DNA from: Catalinimonas alkaloidigena
Lineage (GTDB): Bacteria > Bacteroidota > Bacteroidia > Cytophagales > Cyclobacteriaceae
DNA length: 64,000 bases
Assembly (NCBI RefSeq): GCF_029504655.1
Contig: NZ_JAQFIL010000001.1
Span: 3,973,001-4,037,000, forward strand
Reading direction: 5' to 3'
In this document: in pieces, positions 53,606 through 62,525 of the stretch
Numbering within the stretch: the first letter of the stretch is position 1
How the letters are laid out: every line of letters begins with the position of its first letter
The notes under the pieces: model-generated
Told to the model about the DNA's origin: nothing
The model's database searches: none
What the model saw: only the letters and a program-made list of their open reading frames with translations
Translations under genes and position numbers: made by a program

Positions 53606-54379
53606 TTAGTTGTCTACCACTATGGTTTCTGTAATCTTATCGTGTGTCGTCTGACGGTTGCGGTCCCAAAAGTACTGAAAGAAACCCAGGCCTATTAAGG
53701 AAGCTGAGGCAGTATAACCCATCACCCGCTCCAGACTTCCCCACAAAGAAATTTCATTGCCATTCAGCTTTACCACCCGTATTTTCAAAAAACGTTTGGC
53801 GGGAGTCTGCCCCTGCCATCGCCAGGTGAAAAAAGTAAAATACACAAAGGCACCGAAAAAGCTGACCACCAGTCCAAGCGCATCATTCATGTCACTCAGC
53901 GGGCGTGTTAACCAGGTAAGGTTATTGATAAGTGATGCTTTTGCTGCCTGGTATGTATCTTCAGAAATAAAGCTCAGCATAAATGAAAAGAGGATGATAG
54001 CGGCGATTATTACAGGAGCATAGATAATCACGTACAGATAGACAGTCATGTGGCGACGGAACTGATTTCTTACTTTTTCTTCGATGGCGATTTCCTCCAG
54101 CTTACGGTCAGCAATGGCTATGTTTTTTTTCAGCAGCCGGCGGTTTCTCACCAGTGTGGTACGGAATCTTTTTTTGAAAAAAAGGAAAACGAACATGAGT
54201 GGAAATAGTAGTACGAAGTACTCAGAGCATAATATGATGATCAGCCAGTCCAGGCCGTAAGCGATGGCCCTGCGAGGAAAACTGGCCAATTTGCTGCCTT
54301 GTAGCTTTTCAGCAACTACAATGTGGCTAAAATCAAATTGTTGTTTTTTATGTAGTTGCTCCGAACTCATACTTAACAA
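53606..54379 (-). CDS. RDD-family membrane protein
   Basis: 257 residues, four to five transmembrane helices. The opening LASFPRRAIAYGLDWLIIIL has the Arg/Asp pair that names the RDD family; the closing QGQTPAKRFLKIRVVKLNGNEI and DRNRQTTHDKITETIVV carry the second conserved Asp segment. Between them is a cytoplasmic stretch rich in Arg and Lys (about 65-115). RDD proteins are membrane proteins of mostly unknown transport function. Single gene; the upstream 330 bp hold the promoters of this and the following plus-strand amidohydrolase gene. Confidence 0.87.
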   Translation of the reverse strand: MLSMSSEQLHKKQQFDFSHIVVAEKLQGSKLASFPRRAIAYGLDWLIIILCSEYFVLLFPLMFVFLFFKKRFRTTLVRNRRLLKKNIAIADRKLEEIAIEEKVRNQFRRHMTVYLYVIIYAPVIIAAIILFSFMLSFISEDTYQAAKASLINNLTWLTRPLSDMNDALGLVVSFFGAFVYFTFFTWRWQGQTPAKRFLKIRVVKLNGNEISLWGSLERVMGYTASASLIGLGFFQYFWDRNRQTTHDKITETIVVDN

Positions 54380-54707
54380 AATGATGACATCTTTTTACAA
54401 ATCGTTATCCACCAGTGACAGGCAAAGCTAAGCATTTACCTTATTTAATATTGTGTAAATATTCTGATAAGCATTCGTTAAGCACAAGGCCCATCGCTTT
54501 TTGCTTACACTTTATCCCCTCATAGTTTAAACATTTATCATCCAATTTACTAATTCATTCCATATATTATTATCCAATTGTAATCAATAACCAAATAAAA
54601 TAGGTAAATCAGTTAATACTTTAATTATATGGTCCTATTTTTTTAACTTTCGCGCTTCTCTAAAAATTTAATGACAGAATCATTAACAATCTAACCTTTC
54701 TTGCATA
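54380..54707. other. intergenic region between divergent genes
   Basis: 330 bp, AT-rich. TAACTTTCG at 54644-54652 resembles a -7 box for the amidohydrolase gene at 54708 but has no clear -33 partner. No hairpin or ORF was recognised. Confidence 0.4.
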
Positions 54708-57700
54708 ATGATAAAAAAAATAGGGATTCTGGTTACCTGCCTGTGTTTCTGGCAGTTGACCTATGCTCAGGATGACATTTATCCGGTCAATGATGTAAGG
54801 GATAACCGACCTGGCATTTATCTTTTTCAAGATGCTACCATTATTACTGATTATCAAGCTAAGCTGGAAAATGCTTCACTCCTCATACGAGATGGATTTG
54901 TAGAAGCAGTAGGTACTAATATCAGTGCGCCAGAAGGTGCCAGGGTAGTAGATCTAAAAGGCAAATACATTTACCCCGGCTTCATTGACCTTTACAGTGA
55001 TTATGGCCTATCCGATTTGCCCAAAGGCAGCACTTTCAGTTGGGGTAGTGCCGAAAAGCTGGGGACACAGAAAGAAGGAGCTTTCAGCCAGAATGACGCG
55101 CTTAAAGCACAATACAATGCGTTAGAAGATTTTACCGTTAAAGATGAGGAAGCCAAAGTGTACCGTGCAAATGGATTTGGAGCTGTACTTACCAACAAAA
55201 GAGACGGCCTTGCCCGTGGTTCTTCTGCGCTGGTCTCCTTAGGAAATGAGAAAGAAAACAAGACAGTGCTCAAAGCTCCGGCGGCAGCCCATTATTCTTT
55301 TGACAAAGGAAGTTCATCACAGTATTATCCGGTATCTAAAATGGGCTTTATCGCGCTATTGCGCCAAACATATATGGATGCCGAATGGTACCAGTCTGCA
55401 AATAACAAAGATTATACTGATAACACGCTGGAAGCATGGATTGACCTTCAAAATCTGCCTCAGATTTTTGATGCTCCCGGCTGGTTACAGATCCTCAGAG
55501 CTGATCAACTGGGCGATGAGTTTGGCAAGCAATATATCATCCGTGGAAATGGCGATGAATACCAGCGCCTGCAAGCTTTAAAAGCTACCAACGCCACTCT
55601 TATCGTTCCGCTAAACTTCCCTGATCCTTATGATGTAAGTGACCCCTATGAAGCACGCTATGTGGACTTCAAAGATATGAAACACTGGGAACTGGCACCC
55701 GCTAACCTCGGTATGCTGGCTGCCCAGGGGATTGAATTCTGCATTACTTCCGATGGGCTTAAAGAGAAAAATGACTTCCTGAAAAACCTGCGCAAAGCGG
55801 TAGCTTACGGTTTAAGTGAAGAGGACGCACTCAAAGCACTTACATACACTCCTGCCCGACTGATTCATGCTGAGAACCAGCTAGGCAGCCTTAAGGAAGG
55901 GGCAGTAGCCAACTTTTTTATCAGCTCGGGAAATATTTTTGAAGATGATGCTGTCATCTATGAAAACTGGATACAGGGCAGAATGTACAAGCAGGCAGAT
56001 AAAGATGCTCCCGACCTGAGTGGAGTATATACCCTGAACGTCGGCAATGATACTTATAATATGACAGTAAGCGGAAAGCCCGGAAAGCAGGAATTTAAGC
56101 TGGTCAATGGTGATACCATTAAAGTAGATGTTACCCTCAGGGGTGACATGATTACCCTCAACTTTGCTCCAGCCCCTGAGAGTGATCAAACCGTACGCCT
56201 CTCCGGCTGGATAGATGGAGATGACCTGCAAGGCCGTGGAGAACTGGCTGACGGAAGCTGGGTAGACTGGCAGGCCAGCTATCAGAATGCATTGGAAGAT
56301 GAGTCAGGAGATGAAAGTGGCGAAGAAGAGGAAAGTATTAACCTGGATGAGCTTACCGCCATCACATATCCTTTTCTGCCATTTGGAAATGAAGAGCTTC
56401 CGGAGTCAAAGTCATACCTGATAAAAAATGCTACCGTCTGGACCAATGAGGAAGCAGGCATTATGGAGAATGCCGATGTACTGGTAAGTGATGGTAAAAT
56501 CGCTGAGGTGGGCGAGAACCTTACTGCCAGCGGAGCGGTGGAGATAGACGGTACCGGCAAGCACCTTACATCAGGTGTCATTGACGAACATACTCACATC
56601 GCGGCCAGCAGCATCAATGACGTGGCTACGGTTTCCGCAATGGTACGTATGCAGGATGTGCTGGAATCAAACGACATCAACATCTACCGCCAGCTATCGG
56701 GTGGGGTGACTGCCGCCCAGCTTCTGCATGGCTCTGCCAATCCCGTTGGAGGTCAGTCAGCGCTGATCAAGATGCGCTGGGGCGTTTCCCCTCAGGAATT
56801 GCTGATTGAGGATGCCGACGGTTTTATCAAGTTTGCGCTGGGTGAAAACGTGAAGCGTTCTTCCAACGAAAACTCAGTACGTTATCCCCAGACCCGTATG
56901 GGTGTGGAGCAGGTATTTGAAGATGCTTTCACCCGTGCCAAAGCTTATGACGAAGAATGGAAAGCTTATAATGCGCTCTCTTCACGTGAGAAAGCCAATG
57001 CAGTGAAGCCCCGTCGTGACCTGATGCTGGAAACCATGGCCGAAATCCTCAACAGTGAGCGCTTCATTTCCTGCCACTCCTACGTACAGTCGGAGATCAA
57101 TATGCTCATGAATCTGGCCGAGCGTTTTGACTTCAGAGTCAATACCTTTACCCACATATTGGAAGGCTATAAAGTAGCGGATAAGATGGCTGATCATGGT
57201 GCCAACGGCTCTACCTTCTCCGACTGGTGGGCTTATAAGTTTGAGGTACGCTACGCCATCCCATACAATGCAGCCCTGATGAAATTGGCAGGTGTGAATG
57301 TAGCCATCAATTCCGATGATGCAGAGATGGCGCGTCGCCTTAATCAGGAAGCGGCCAAATCAGTGAAGTACGGAGATATGTCGGAAGAAGAAGCCTGGAA
57401 GATGGTTACCCTTAACCCTGCCAAGATGCTGCACCTGGATGACCGCATGGGTAGTATCAAAGCTGGTAAAGACGCAGACCTTGTACTCTGGTCAGATAAT
57501 CCGCTGTCCGTTTATTCCCAGGCCGAGAAAACCATGGTAGACGGACGCATCTACTACGATATGGAAGAAGATCAGCAAAAGCGTGAGATGATAGAGAAGG
57601 AAAGAGCCAGACTCGTACAGAAGATGCAGGATGCCAAAAAGAACGGGTCATCTACCCGTCCGGCTAGCCGTGAGATGCAACAGCTTTGGCACTGTGATGA

Positions 57701-57728
57701 TATCCACTTCGGGCACCTCGCTCACTAA
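54708..57728 (+). CDS. large two-domain amidohydrolase-like protein, exported
   Basis: 1006 residues. Signal peptide 1-20 (CLCFWQLTYAQ). Two amidohydrolase units are fused. In the first (about 30-420) the metal motif is degenerate: PGFIDLYSDYGLSDL replaces PGxIDxHxH, so metal binding is doubtful, although ITSDGLKEKND keeps an Asp. The second (about 570-960) has SGVIDEHTHIAASS (about 624-634), CHSYVQSEI, FTHILEGYK and NSDDAEMARRL, and looks catalytically complete. Between them is a beta-domain (SGVYTLNVGNDTYNMTVSG) and an acidic linker (EDESGDESGEEEES). The gene is followed after 7 bp by a second amidohydrolase-like gene and is probably co-transcribed with it. Confidence 0.85.
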   Translation: MIKKIGILVTCLCFWQLTYAQDDIYPVNDVRDNRPGIYLFQDATIITDYQAKLENASLLIRDGFVEAVGTNISAPEGARVVDLKGKYIYPGFIDLYSDYGLSDLPKGSTFSWGSAEKLGTQKEGAFSQNDALKAQYNALEDFTVKDEEAKVYRANGFGAVLTNKRDGLARGSSALVSLGNEKENKTVLKAPAAAHYSFDKGSSSQYYPVSKMGFIALLRQTYMDAEWYQSANNKDYTDNTLEAWIDLQNLPQIFDAPGWLQILRADQLGDEFGKQYIIRGNGDEYQRLQALKATNATLIVPLNFPDPYDVSDPYEARYVDFKDMKHWELAPANLGMLAAQGIEFCITSDGLKEKNDFLKNLRKAVAYGLSEEDALKALTYTPARLIHAENQLGSLKEGAVANFFISSGNIFEDDAVIYENWIQGRMYKQADKDAPDLSGVYTLNVGNDTYNMTVSGKPGKQEFKLVNGDTIKVDVTLRGDMITLNFAPAPESDQTVRLSGWIDGDDLQGRGELADGSWVDWQASYQNALEDESGDESGEEEESINLDELTAITYPFLPFGNEELPESKSYLIKNATVWTNEEAGIMENADVLVSDGKIAEVGENLTASGAVEIDGTGKHLTSGVIDEHTHIAASSINDVATVSAMVRMQDVLESNDINIYRQLSGGVTAAQLLHGSANPVGGQSALIKMRWGVSPQELLIEDADGFIKFALGENVKRSSNENSVRYPQTRMGVEQVFEDAFTRAKAYDEEWKAYNALSSREKANAVKPRRDLMLETMAEILNSERFISCHSYVQSEINMLMNLAERFDFRVNTFTHILEGYKVADKMADHGANGSTFSDWWAYKFEVRYAIPYNAALMKLAGVNVAINSDDAEMARRLNQEAAKSVKYGDMSEEEAWKMVTLNPAKMLHLDDRMGSIKAGKDADLVLWSDNPLSVYSQAEKTMVDGRIYYDMEEDQQKREMIEKERARLVQKMQDAKKNGSSTRPASREMQQLWHCDDIHFGHLAH

Positions 57729-57735
57729 TTTCTCA

Positions 57736-59079
57736 ATGAAAAACATGAAATCAAGCATGAATCAATCAATCAATATATTAGCTAGTTGGGCGCTGCTGTT
57801 GAGCTTGTCCATGGCATCAGCCTTTGCCCAGGTACCCGCTCCGGCACCACCTCAGGAACAGCCCATCATCATCATGGGGGCTACTGCCCACATCGGTAAT
57901 GGTGAAGTCATTGAAAACGCGGCCATCGCCTTTGAAAACGGTGAGATCAGCATGGTAGGGACTGCTTCAGAGGCGCAGAGCATGGACCTCTCCGGCTATG
58001 AGCAGATCAATGCCGAAGGCAAGCATGTATACCCCGGCTTTATCCTTCCCGATACTGACCTGGGACTAAAAGAGATAGGTGCGGTACGGGCTACCGTGGA
58101 CAATGAGGAAGAGGGACAACTCAACCCTAACGTTCGATCTATCATTTCTTACAATACTGACTCCGAGCTGATCCCAACATTCCGTTTCAATGGGGTACTT
58201 ACGGCGCAGATTGTACCGCAGGGAGGCATGATCCCCGGCACTTCTTCTATCGTGCAGTTGGATGCCTGGAACTGGGAAGATGCTGCCATTAAAATGGACG
58301 ATGCCATGCACATGAACTGGCCGGGTCGCTACCGTTCTCAGTTTGACTATTCTACCTACACTGTGAACAGAGTGCCTAATGAAAGCTATGAAGGTCAGGT
58401 GCAAAAGCTGGAAGACCTCTTCTCCGACGCAGTAGCATATAGCCAGTTAGGAAACGATAAGGAAGTAAACCTTAAGCTGGAAGCCGTTCAATCTTTATTT
58501 GATGGCAGCAAAGCCCTTCATATTCATGCGGAGGAAGCCCGGGAAATGGCTGAAGCCGTACTCTTTGCCAAAGAGCTGGGGGTGCAGCGGGTGGTCGTGA
58601 TTGGTGGCTATGAGGCCTATCTGATTGCTGAGCTTTTGAAAGAGCATGATGTGCCAGTTATCATAGACAATGTACACCGCCTGCCTGCCCGGGAGGAAAA
58701 TGATGTGCTTCTACCCTATAAGCTGCCCGCCATGTTGCAGGAAGAAGGCGTTAAGGTAAGTCTGGGATGCAGCTATGGTATGAATTCCCGTTCCCGTAAC
58801 CTGGGCTTCATGGCAGGCACCGCCAGCGCTTATGGCGTAGAAAAAGAAGAGGCTTTGAGAATGATCACCCTCACCACGGCTGAAATTCTCGGCCTGGATG
58901 ATCGCTTAGGCTCTCTGGAAGAAGGCAAATCGGCTACCTTATTCATCTCGGAGGGTGATGCCCTGGATATGCGGGGCAACATCATAGAGCAGGTATTCAT
59001 CAACGGACGCAAGCCCCAGATGGACGCCATGCAGCAGCGTTTGTATCAGAAGTACAAAGAGAAATACAGCGACGATTGA
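57736..59079 (+). CDS. amidohydrolase-like protein lacking metal ligands
   Basis: 447 residues from the ATG at 57736; the longer frame from 57631 lies inside the previous gene. Signal peptide about 5-29 (LLLSLSMASAFAQ). The fold outline follows amidohydrolases: QPIIIMGATAHIGNGEVIEN, GKHVYPGFILPDTDLGLKEI, and KVSLGCSYGMNSRSRNLGFM, but HxH is replaced by PDTD and the His and Asp positions later in the chain are mostly lost (SLGCSYG for NSD). The protein is probably a pseudoenzyme that pairs with the upstream two-domain protein, 7 bp away. Such adjacent pairs recur in Bacteroidota in my experience of the family. Partner role is inferred. Confidence 0.75.
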   Translation: MKNMKSSMNQSINILASWALLLSLSMASAFAQVPAPAPPQEQPIIIMGATAHIGNGEVIENAAIAFENGEISMVGTASEAQSMDLSGYEQINAEGKHVYPGFILPDTDLGLKEIGAVRATVDNEEEGQLNPNVRSIISYNTDSELIPTFRFNGVLTAQIVPQGGMIPGTSSIVQLDAWNWEDAAIKMDDAMHMNWPGRYRSQFDYSTYTVNRVPNESYEGQVQKLEDLFSDAVAYSQLGNDKEVNLKLEAVQSLFDGSKALHIHAEEAREMAEAVLFAKELGVQRVVVIGGYEAYLIAELLKEHDVPVIIDNVHRLPAREENDVLLPYKLPAMLQEEGVKVSLGCSYGMNSRSRNLGFMAGTASAYGVEKEEALRMITLTTAEILGLDDRLGSLEEGKSATLFISEGDALDMRGNIIEQVFINGRKPQMDAMQQRLYQKYKEKYSDD

Positions 59080-59663
59080 TGATGAATGATTAATTTCAAC
59101 TTACTCAGAGTTCCCGCGATTGGTCTAGTCTGAGGGAGGGGGGTAAGGTTTGTGGAGACACAAACCTGGGCATATACGCCGTGGGCTTGTGTCACACAGC
59201 CCCTAGATGTGTTAGGCGCAAAGTTCCTAGGGGGTGATACATTCGGGTATTCTGAACTCTCTCAGCTTTGCTCTTCAGAGAATTCTGAGGAAGGAGTGGT
59301 TTAGAATAATAGTCGTATCTAAAACTACTAATATAGCAATGGTTCTTTTGCATTATTACTCTTTTTTTGAGTCTTCAATATCACTAGCAACTGCATGTAA
59401 GAAAGTCTTTCCAAGTTCAGTAAATGTTATATATCCCTCCTAGCTTCAGTGTCCCACTGAAGCTTTTGGATAGGATTCAAGTTTCAAACTTGTTTTTATC
59501 ATAAGGCTCAAGTTAAAAACTTAAGCCAGAAAGGTGCGGTTCCTATTAGCTCCCTCAGAGTTCTCTGGAGAGTAACTCTGAGGGGGAATAGAGCTGTCTT
59601 CTCTTATGTTTTTAAAACATTTCTAAAGTTGTATGGTGAGCTGTATCTTTCCTGCAAAAAAGC
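59080..59663. other. 584-bp intergenic region filled with short inverted repeats
   Basis: No convincing gene. It contains at least six short palindromes between 59146 and 59584 (listed as the next entry) separated by AT-rich sequence. An ORF of 69 codons at 59234-59443 has no coding character. Confidence 0.6.
59146..59584. repeat. cluster of short hairpin repeats
   Basis: Stems: AGGTTTGTG/CACAAACCT (59146-59167, loop GAGA), GGGCTTGTG/CACAGCCC with one bulge (59183-59202), AGCTTCAGTG/CACTGAAGCT (59442-59464, loop TCC), CAAGTTT/AAACTTG (59478-59492), GGCTCAAGTT/AACTTAAGCC with one mismatch (59505-59527), and CCCTCAGAGTT/AACTCTGAGGG (59552-59584). The CTTCAGT stem is shared with 19622-19640. 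None is followed by a T-run. They look like a family of interspersed hairpins, possibly REP-like. Confidence 0.68.
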
Positions 59664-60236
59664 ATGAGCACGCATTATGTAACCGAAAAAGAATTCAGGG
59701 ATCAGGATTTCACCCAAACTATTCTGGACAAAGGAGAGTATGAGGACTGTAGTTTTATCAACTGTAAGTTTGCCCGGGCGGATGTCGCCGAAATTACTTT
59801 TGTGGATTGCCACTTTGAGGATTGCGACTTCAGCCTGGCAAGAATAGCGCATACCGCTTTTCGTGAGGTAAACTTCAAAGCCTGCAAACTGCTGGGGCTC
59901 CAATTCAATACCTGTAATAGCTTTTTGCTTTCTTTTCGTTTTGAAGATTGTCTGCTCAACTCCTCTTCTTTTTATCAGCTCAGCCTTAAGCAAACAGTCT
60001 TCAAAAACTGTAGTTTGAAAGAAGTGGATTTTGCCGAAGCTGATCTTAGCCAATCTATTTTTGAGCATTGCGATCTTGCAGGAGCAGTTTTTGATCAAAC
60101 GAAGCTGGAGAAGACAGATTTTCGCAGCGCCTACAACTTTACTATTGACCCTGATCACAACCGCATCAGGAAGGCGAGGTTCTCCAAAGAGAATATTGCC
60201 AGTCTTCTGGATAAGTATCAGATAATCATTGAATAA
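59664..60236 (+). CDS. pentapeptide-repeat protein (Qnr/McbG-like)
   Basis: 190 residues composed almost entirely of pentapeptide repeats of the A(D/N)LXX type, e.g. CSFINCKFARADVAEITFVDCHF, CDFSLARIAHTAFREVNF, VFKNCSLKEVDFAEADLSQSIF and CDLAGAVFDQTKLEKTDF. A looser region SFYQLSL near the middle could be the loop seen in Qnr. The C-terminal helix (ENIASLLDKYQIIIE) is like the dimerisation module of Qnr proteins. The fold is a right-handed quadrilateral beta-helix that can mimic DNA and protect gyrase. Gyrase protection is not shown here. The gene lies alone after the hairpin cluster. Confidence 0.85.
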   Translation: MSTHYVTEKEFRDQDFTQTILDKGEYEDCSFINCKFARADVAEITFVDCHFEDCDFSLARIAHTAFREVNFKACKLLGLQFNTCNSFLLSFRFEDCLLNSSSFYQLSLKQTVFKNCSLKEVDFAEADLSQSIFEHCDLAGAVFDQTKLEKTDFRSAYNFTIDPDHNRIRKARFSKENIASLLDKYQIIIE

Positions 60237-60266
60237 TTAATAAGGCAAAAGCATAGTCGGATAAGT

Positions 60267-61190
60267 TTAAACCTTTTTCACCAACACATAAGCAATATTA
60301 CAAAGCGGGTCAGTTGTGAATTTTAATTCATGCACCTGATCCTGATTGATGTCACTAAACAAGCTAATGATTTCGGTATCCGTACGATATTGTATATACC
60401 AGCCCATAAAGGCTTCCATATAGGTACGGTAAAGGGTATTGCTAACTTCATCACGGAAATGGCAAATCAGCATCATGCCGTGCGCATGCAAAGCATCAAA
60501 CATCCATTGAATCAGTTGATGGGCTAATTCTTTATCTACATAATTTAACATTGAAGTAGCATAAATCAGATCATATTTGCCTATTGGTAAAGCGTCGTTG
60601 AGCAGATCGTCTATAGTACCTTTTAGCGGAACGATGCCCAGGTGTGCATAGACTTTTTTCACAAAACTGATATGAGATTCCTCCCAGTCATAAGCAATAA
60701 AGCGCTTGATCTTATATTCATCAAAGGCAGTGGACAGATCGGCTTCCCTTACATGTGCCGCACCAATGGATAGAACTGATACAACTTCATTACTTTGATT
60801 GACGATATCATCTATAAGTCCGGCAATATAATCCCGGCGATGCCTAATCGCTTCTGCAGGATCACTAAATAACATAAAGTCAGAAATACTTTCAGCCAAT
60901 GCATTATTTGGGGTATGGTGAGGCAGTTGATAGCCTAAGAGATAATCCAGCAGTACGGCATCGTCCTCATTTTCTACCGGGCTTTCAAATGCCTGTTTCG
61001 TCAAACAATCTTTAAGTAAGACCTTATGTATTTGATGATAGTATACATGTTCCTGACAAAAGGCTCTCCAATCTTCAAGGCTTAAAGTACGCCTAAGGTT
61101 ATCCAGTCCGTACAGGATGATCAAAAGCTGATGTACTATTGACTGCGTATCAGTCTGCTCATCATCTGAATCAAGGGTAGTAAAATTCAT
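60267..61190 (-). CDS. class I SAM-dependent methyltransferase
   Basis: 307 residues. N-terminal 100 residues are helical and unknown. The Rossmann core has VVSVLSIGAAHVREADLS (about 136-153, SAM-binding loop in place of GxGxG), FIAYDWEESHISF, and YDLIYATSMLNYVDKELAHQL, with LHAHGMMLICHFRD as the strand-4/5 region. The layout is like class I methyltransferases acting on small molecules or fatty acids. The motif RHRRDYIAGLIDDIV before the core is typical of the extracellular-factor (3-hydroxypalmitate methyl ester type) group, but I cannot assign it there with confidence. Single gene, convergent with the pentapeptide protein. Confidence 0.72.
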   Translation of the reverse strand: MNFTTLDSDDEQTDTQSIVHQLLIILYGLDNLRRTLSLEDWRAFCQEHVYYHQIHKVLLKDCLTKQAFESPVENEDDAVLLDYLLGYQLPHHTPNNALAESISDFMLFSDPAEAIRHRRDYIAGLIDDIVNQSNEVVSVLSIGAAHVREADLSTAFDEYKIKRFIAYDWEESHISFVKKVYAHLGIVPLKGTIDDLLNDALPIGKYDLIYATSMLNYVDKELAHQLIQWMFDALHAHGMMLICHFRDEVSNTLYRTYMEAFMGWYIQYRTDTEIISLFSDINQDQVHELKFTTDPLCNIAYVLVKKV

Positions 61191-61272
61191 AGGTAGAGAT
61201 GTCCTATTCGTGAGCTTAACGAATGGTGGGTGTATTAATCTTAGGTCACAAATTTAAATGAATGGATTCTAT

Positions 61273-62178
61273 TTACGCTCCACCCTTAGCATTTCCTGAA
61301 TCCGGTGTTGTAACACCATTAGGAGCAGAATCTCTGCTTCTTTCTTCATTACCACTTCCTCGCTTTTCAGAAGTTGCCTTTCCAAGTACATATCCTGCAA
61401 TAGCCGCCAGTAAAGTACCAATATGCTGTTCTTTCAGTATTCCTAATATCCCCAGGATTACAGCTGCAAAAATAATTACCACCACTGCTGTAAATTCTAA
61501 TACAAACTCAGCACCGCGTCCTCTTAAAGCAGATAAATCCATTTCACTGGTTGCTCTTTTTGCCCGCTTGGCAGCTTTTTCCTTCACATAATTCAAGTCT
61601 TTAGCATAGGCATCGTTGACCTTTTTGTTGATTTCCTCGTCCCACTTCTTTAAATCAGTTATCCACAGGTTCAATAAGCTATAAAATTCTTTTTTAATCT
61701 TATTTGAATCATCCTCGGGATTCTTATTTGGATCCTGAATAACCTGCTGTGGGCCTTCCCAGGGATCATCAAAGCCATTATCTATAAGACCCGGGCCACC
61801 TCTTAGCCTGTAAGTTTGCCTTGACCTAAGTCTTTCAATCTGATTCCTATACTGTGGCCCAAGATCTTCAGCACATCTTAATAAATCAGGTGATGGTTCC
61901 GGTCTGGCTTTTTCCATATTCCGAACTGCTTCTGCATAATACTCCCTTCTATCCCATTTCTCTTTATAGGGAGCCAGAATTTGTCTGTATTCCCAGTTTT
62001 CCACTGTCTCCTTATATACTTCTCCATAATAGCTTGCCATATCACGGGTACGAGACCAACTCAAAAGTAGATAAAAAAGAAGGCTCAATAACACTAAAAC
62101 CAATATCACCAGAAGTACCGCTTCTCTACTATATTGAATCACATCATTAGCAGTAGATGCATCTTCATTAGCAGACAA
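61273..62178 (-). CDS. hypothetical membrane protein
   Basis: 301 residues, not recognised. A transmembrane helix (about 19-42) is followed by a long charged soluble segment (about 43-210, with RREYYAEAVRNMEKARPEP, DFINKKVNDAYAKDL-like EEINKKVNDAYAKDL) and two more hydrophobic helices near the C-terminus (about 232-253 and 258-272, VVVIIFAAVILGILGIL, LLAAIAGYVLGKA). The tail is Gly/Ser/Asn-rich (GSGNEERSRD). Probably an inner-membrane protein with a cytosolic coiled or helical domain. It follows the small membrane gene by 6 bp in an operon near an FAD oxidase gene. Confidence 0.6.
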   Translation of the reverse strand: MSANEDASTANDVIQYSREAVLLVILVLVLLSLLFYLLLSWSRTRDMASYYGEVYKETVENWEYRQILAPYKEKWDRREYYAEAVRNMEKARPEPSPDLLRCAEDLGPQYRNQIERLRSRQTYRLRGGPGLIDNGFDDPWEGPQQVIQDPNKNPEDDSNKIKKEFYSLLNLWITDLKKWDEEINKKVNDAYAKDLNYVKEKAAKRAKRATSEMDLSALRGRGAEFVLEFTAVVVIIFAAVILGILGILKEQHIGTLLAAIAGYVLGKATSEKRGSGNEERSRDSAPNGVTTPDSGNAKGGA

Positions 62179-62184
62179 CTGATT

Positions 62185-62418
62185 TTACTGACCTTCTTGA
62201 AAGCGCGTTGGGGGGGGCTGCGCCTCCTGCACAGCAGTATCTTCTACTTCCTGCTCAGCGTTCAATTGAGCTGTATCTGACTCTTGCGCCTGCCCAAAAT
62301 AAGCTAAGGCTACTGGCTTGGCTTCGTATTTCTCTTGAGAAAATATTGAATTGACTAACATTAATCCCAATGCAACTATTGAAAATACCAATAGTATGTG
62401 TGTTGTTCCTGCTTTCAT
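62185..62418 (-). CDS. small membrane protein with acidic tail
   Basis: 77 residues from the ATG at 62418 (the frame extends 15 codons more, but those lack features). One hydrophobic segment (about 5-26, HILLVFSIVALGLMLVN), possibly an anchor or signal peptide, then an acidic Gln/Glu-rich tail (EQEVEDTAVQEAQPPPTRF). The PPP codons form a run of eight G on the plus strand (62210-62217). Not recognised. The stop is 6 bp before the start of the next membrane-protein gene, so both are co-transcribed. Confidence 0.55.
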   Translation of the reverse strand: MKAGTTHILLVFSIVALGLMLVNSIFSQEKYEAKPVALAYFGQAQESDTAQLNAEQEVEDTAVQEAQPPPTRFQEGQ

Positions 62419-62525
62419 AATTTCATTTTTTTGTGCAAAAAATGTAGGTAGCACGGCTTGCACTTTTTGGTATGAATAAAATCCAAGTCGTGACTGACAG
62501 TAAATAAGATTTTAATGTCTTTTCC

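Noticed and set aside
57631..57735. Upstream in-frame start of the second amidohydrolase gene
   Set aside because: These codons lie inside the preceding gene, and the ATG at 57736 gives a regular signal peptide.
59234..59443. 69-codon ORF
   Set aside because: It lies among short inverted repeats, has no recognisable features and no upstream signal; likely chance.
59146..59584. CRISPR-like array
   Set aside because: The palindromes differ in sequence, spacing is irregular and there is no constant repeat with unique spacers or cas gene.
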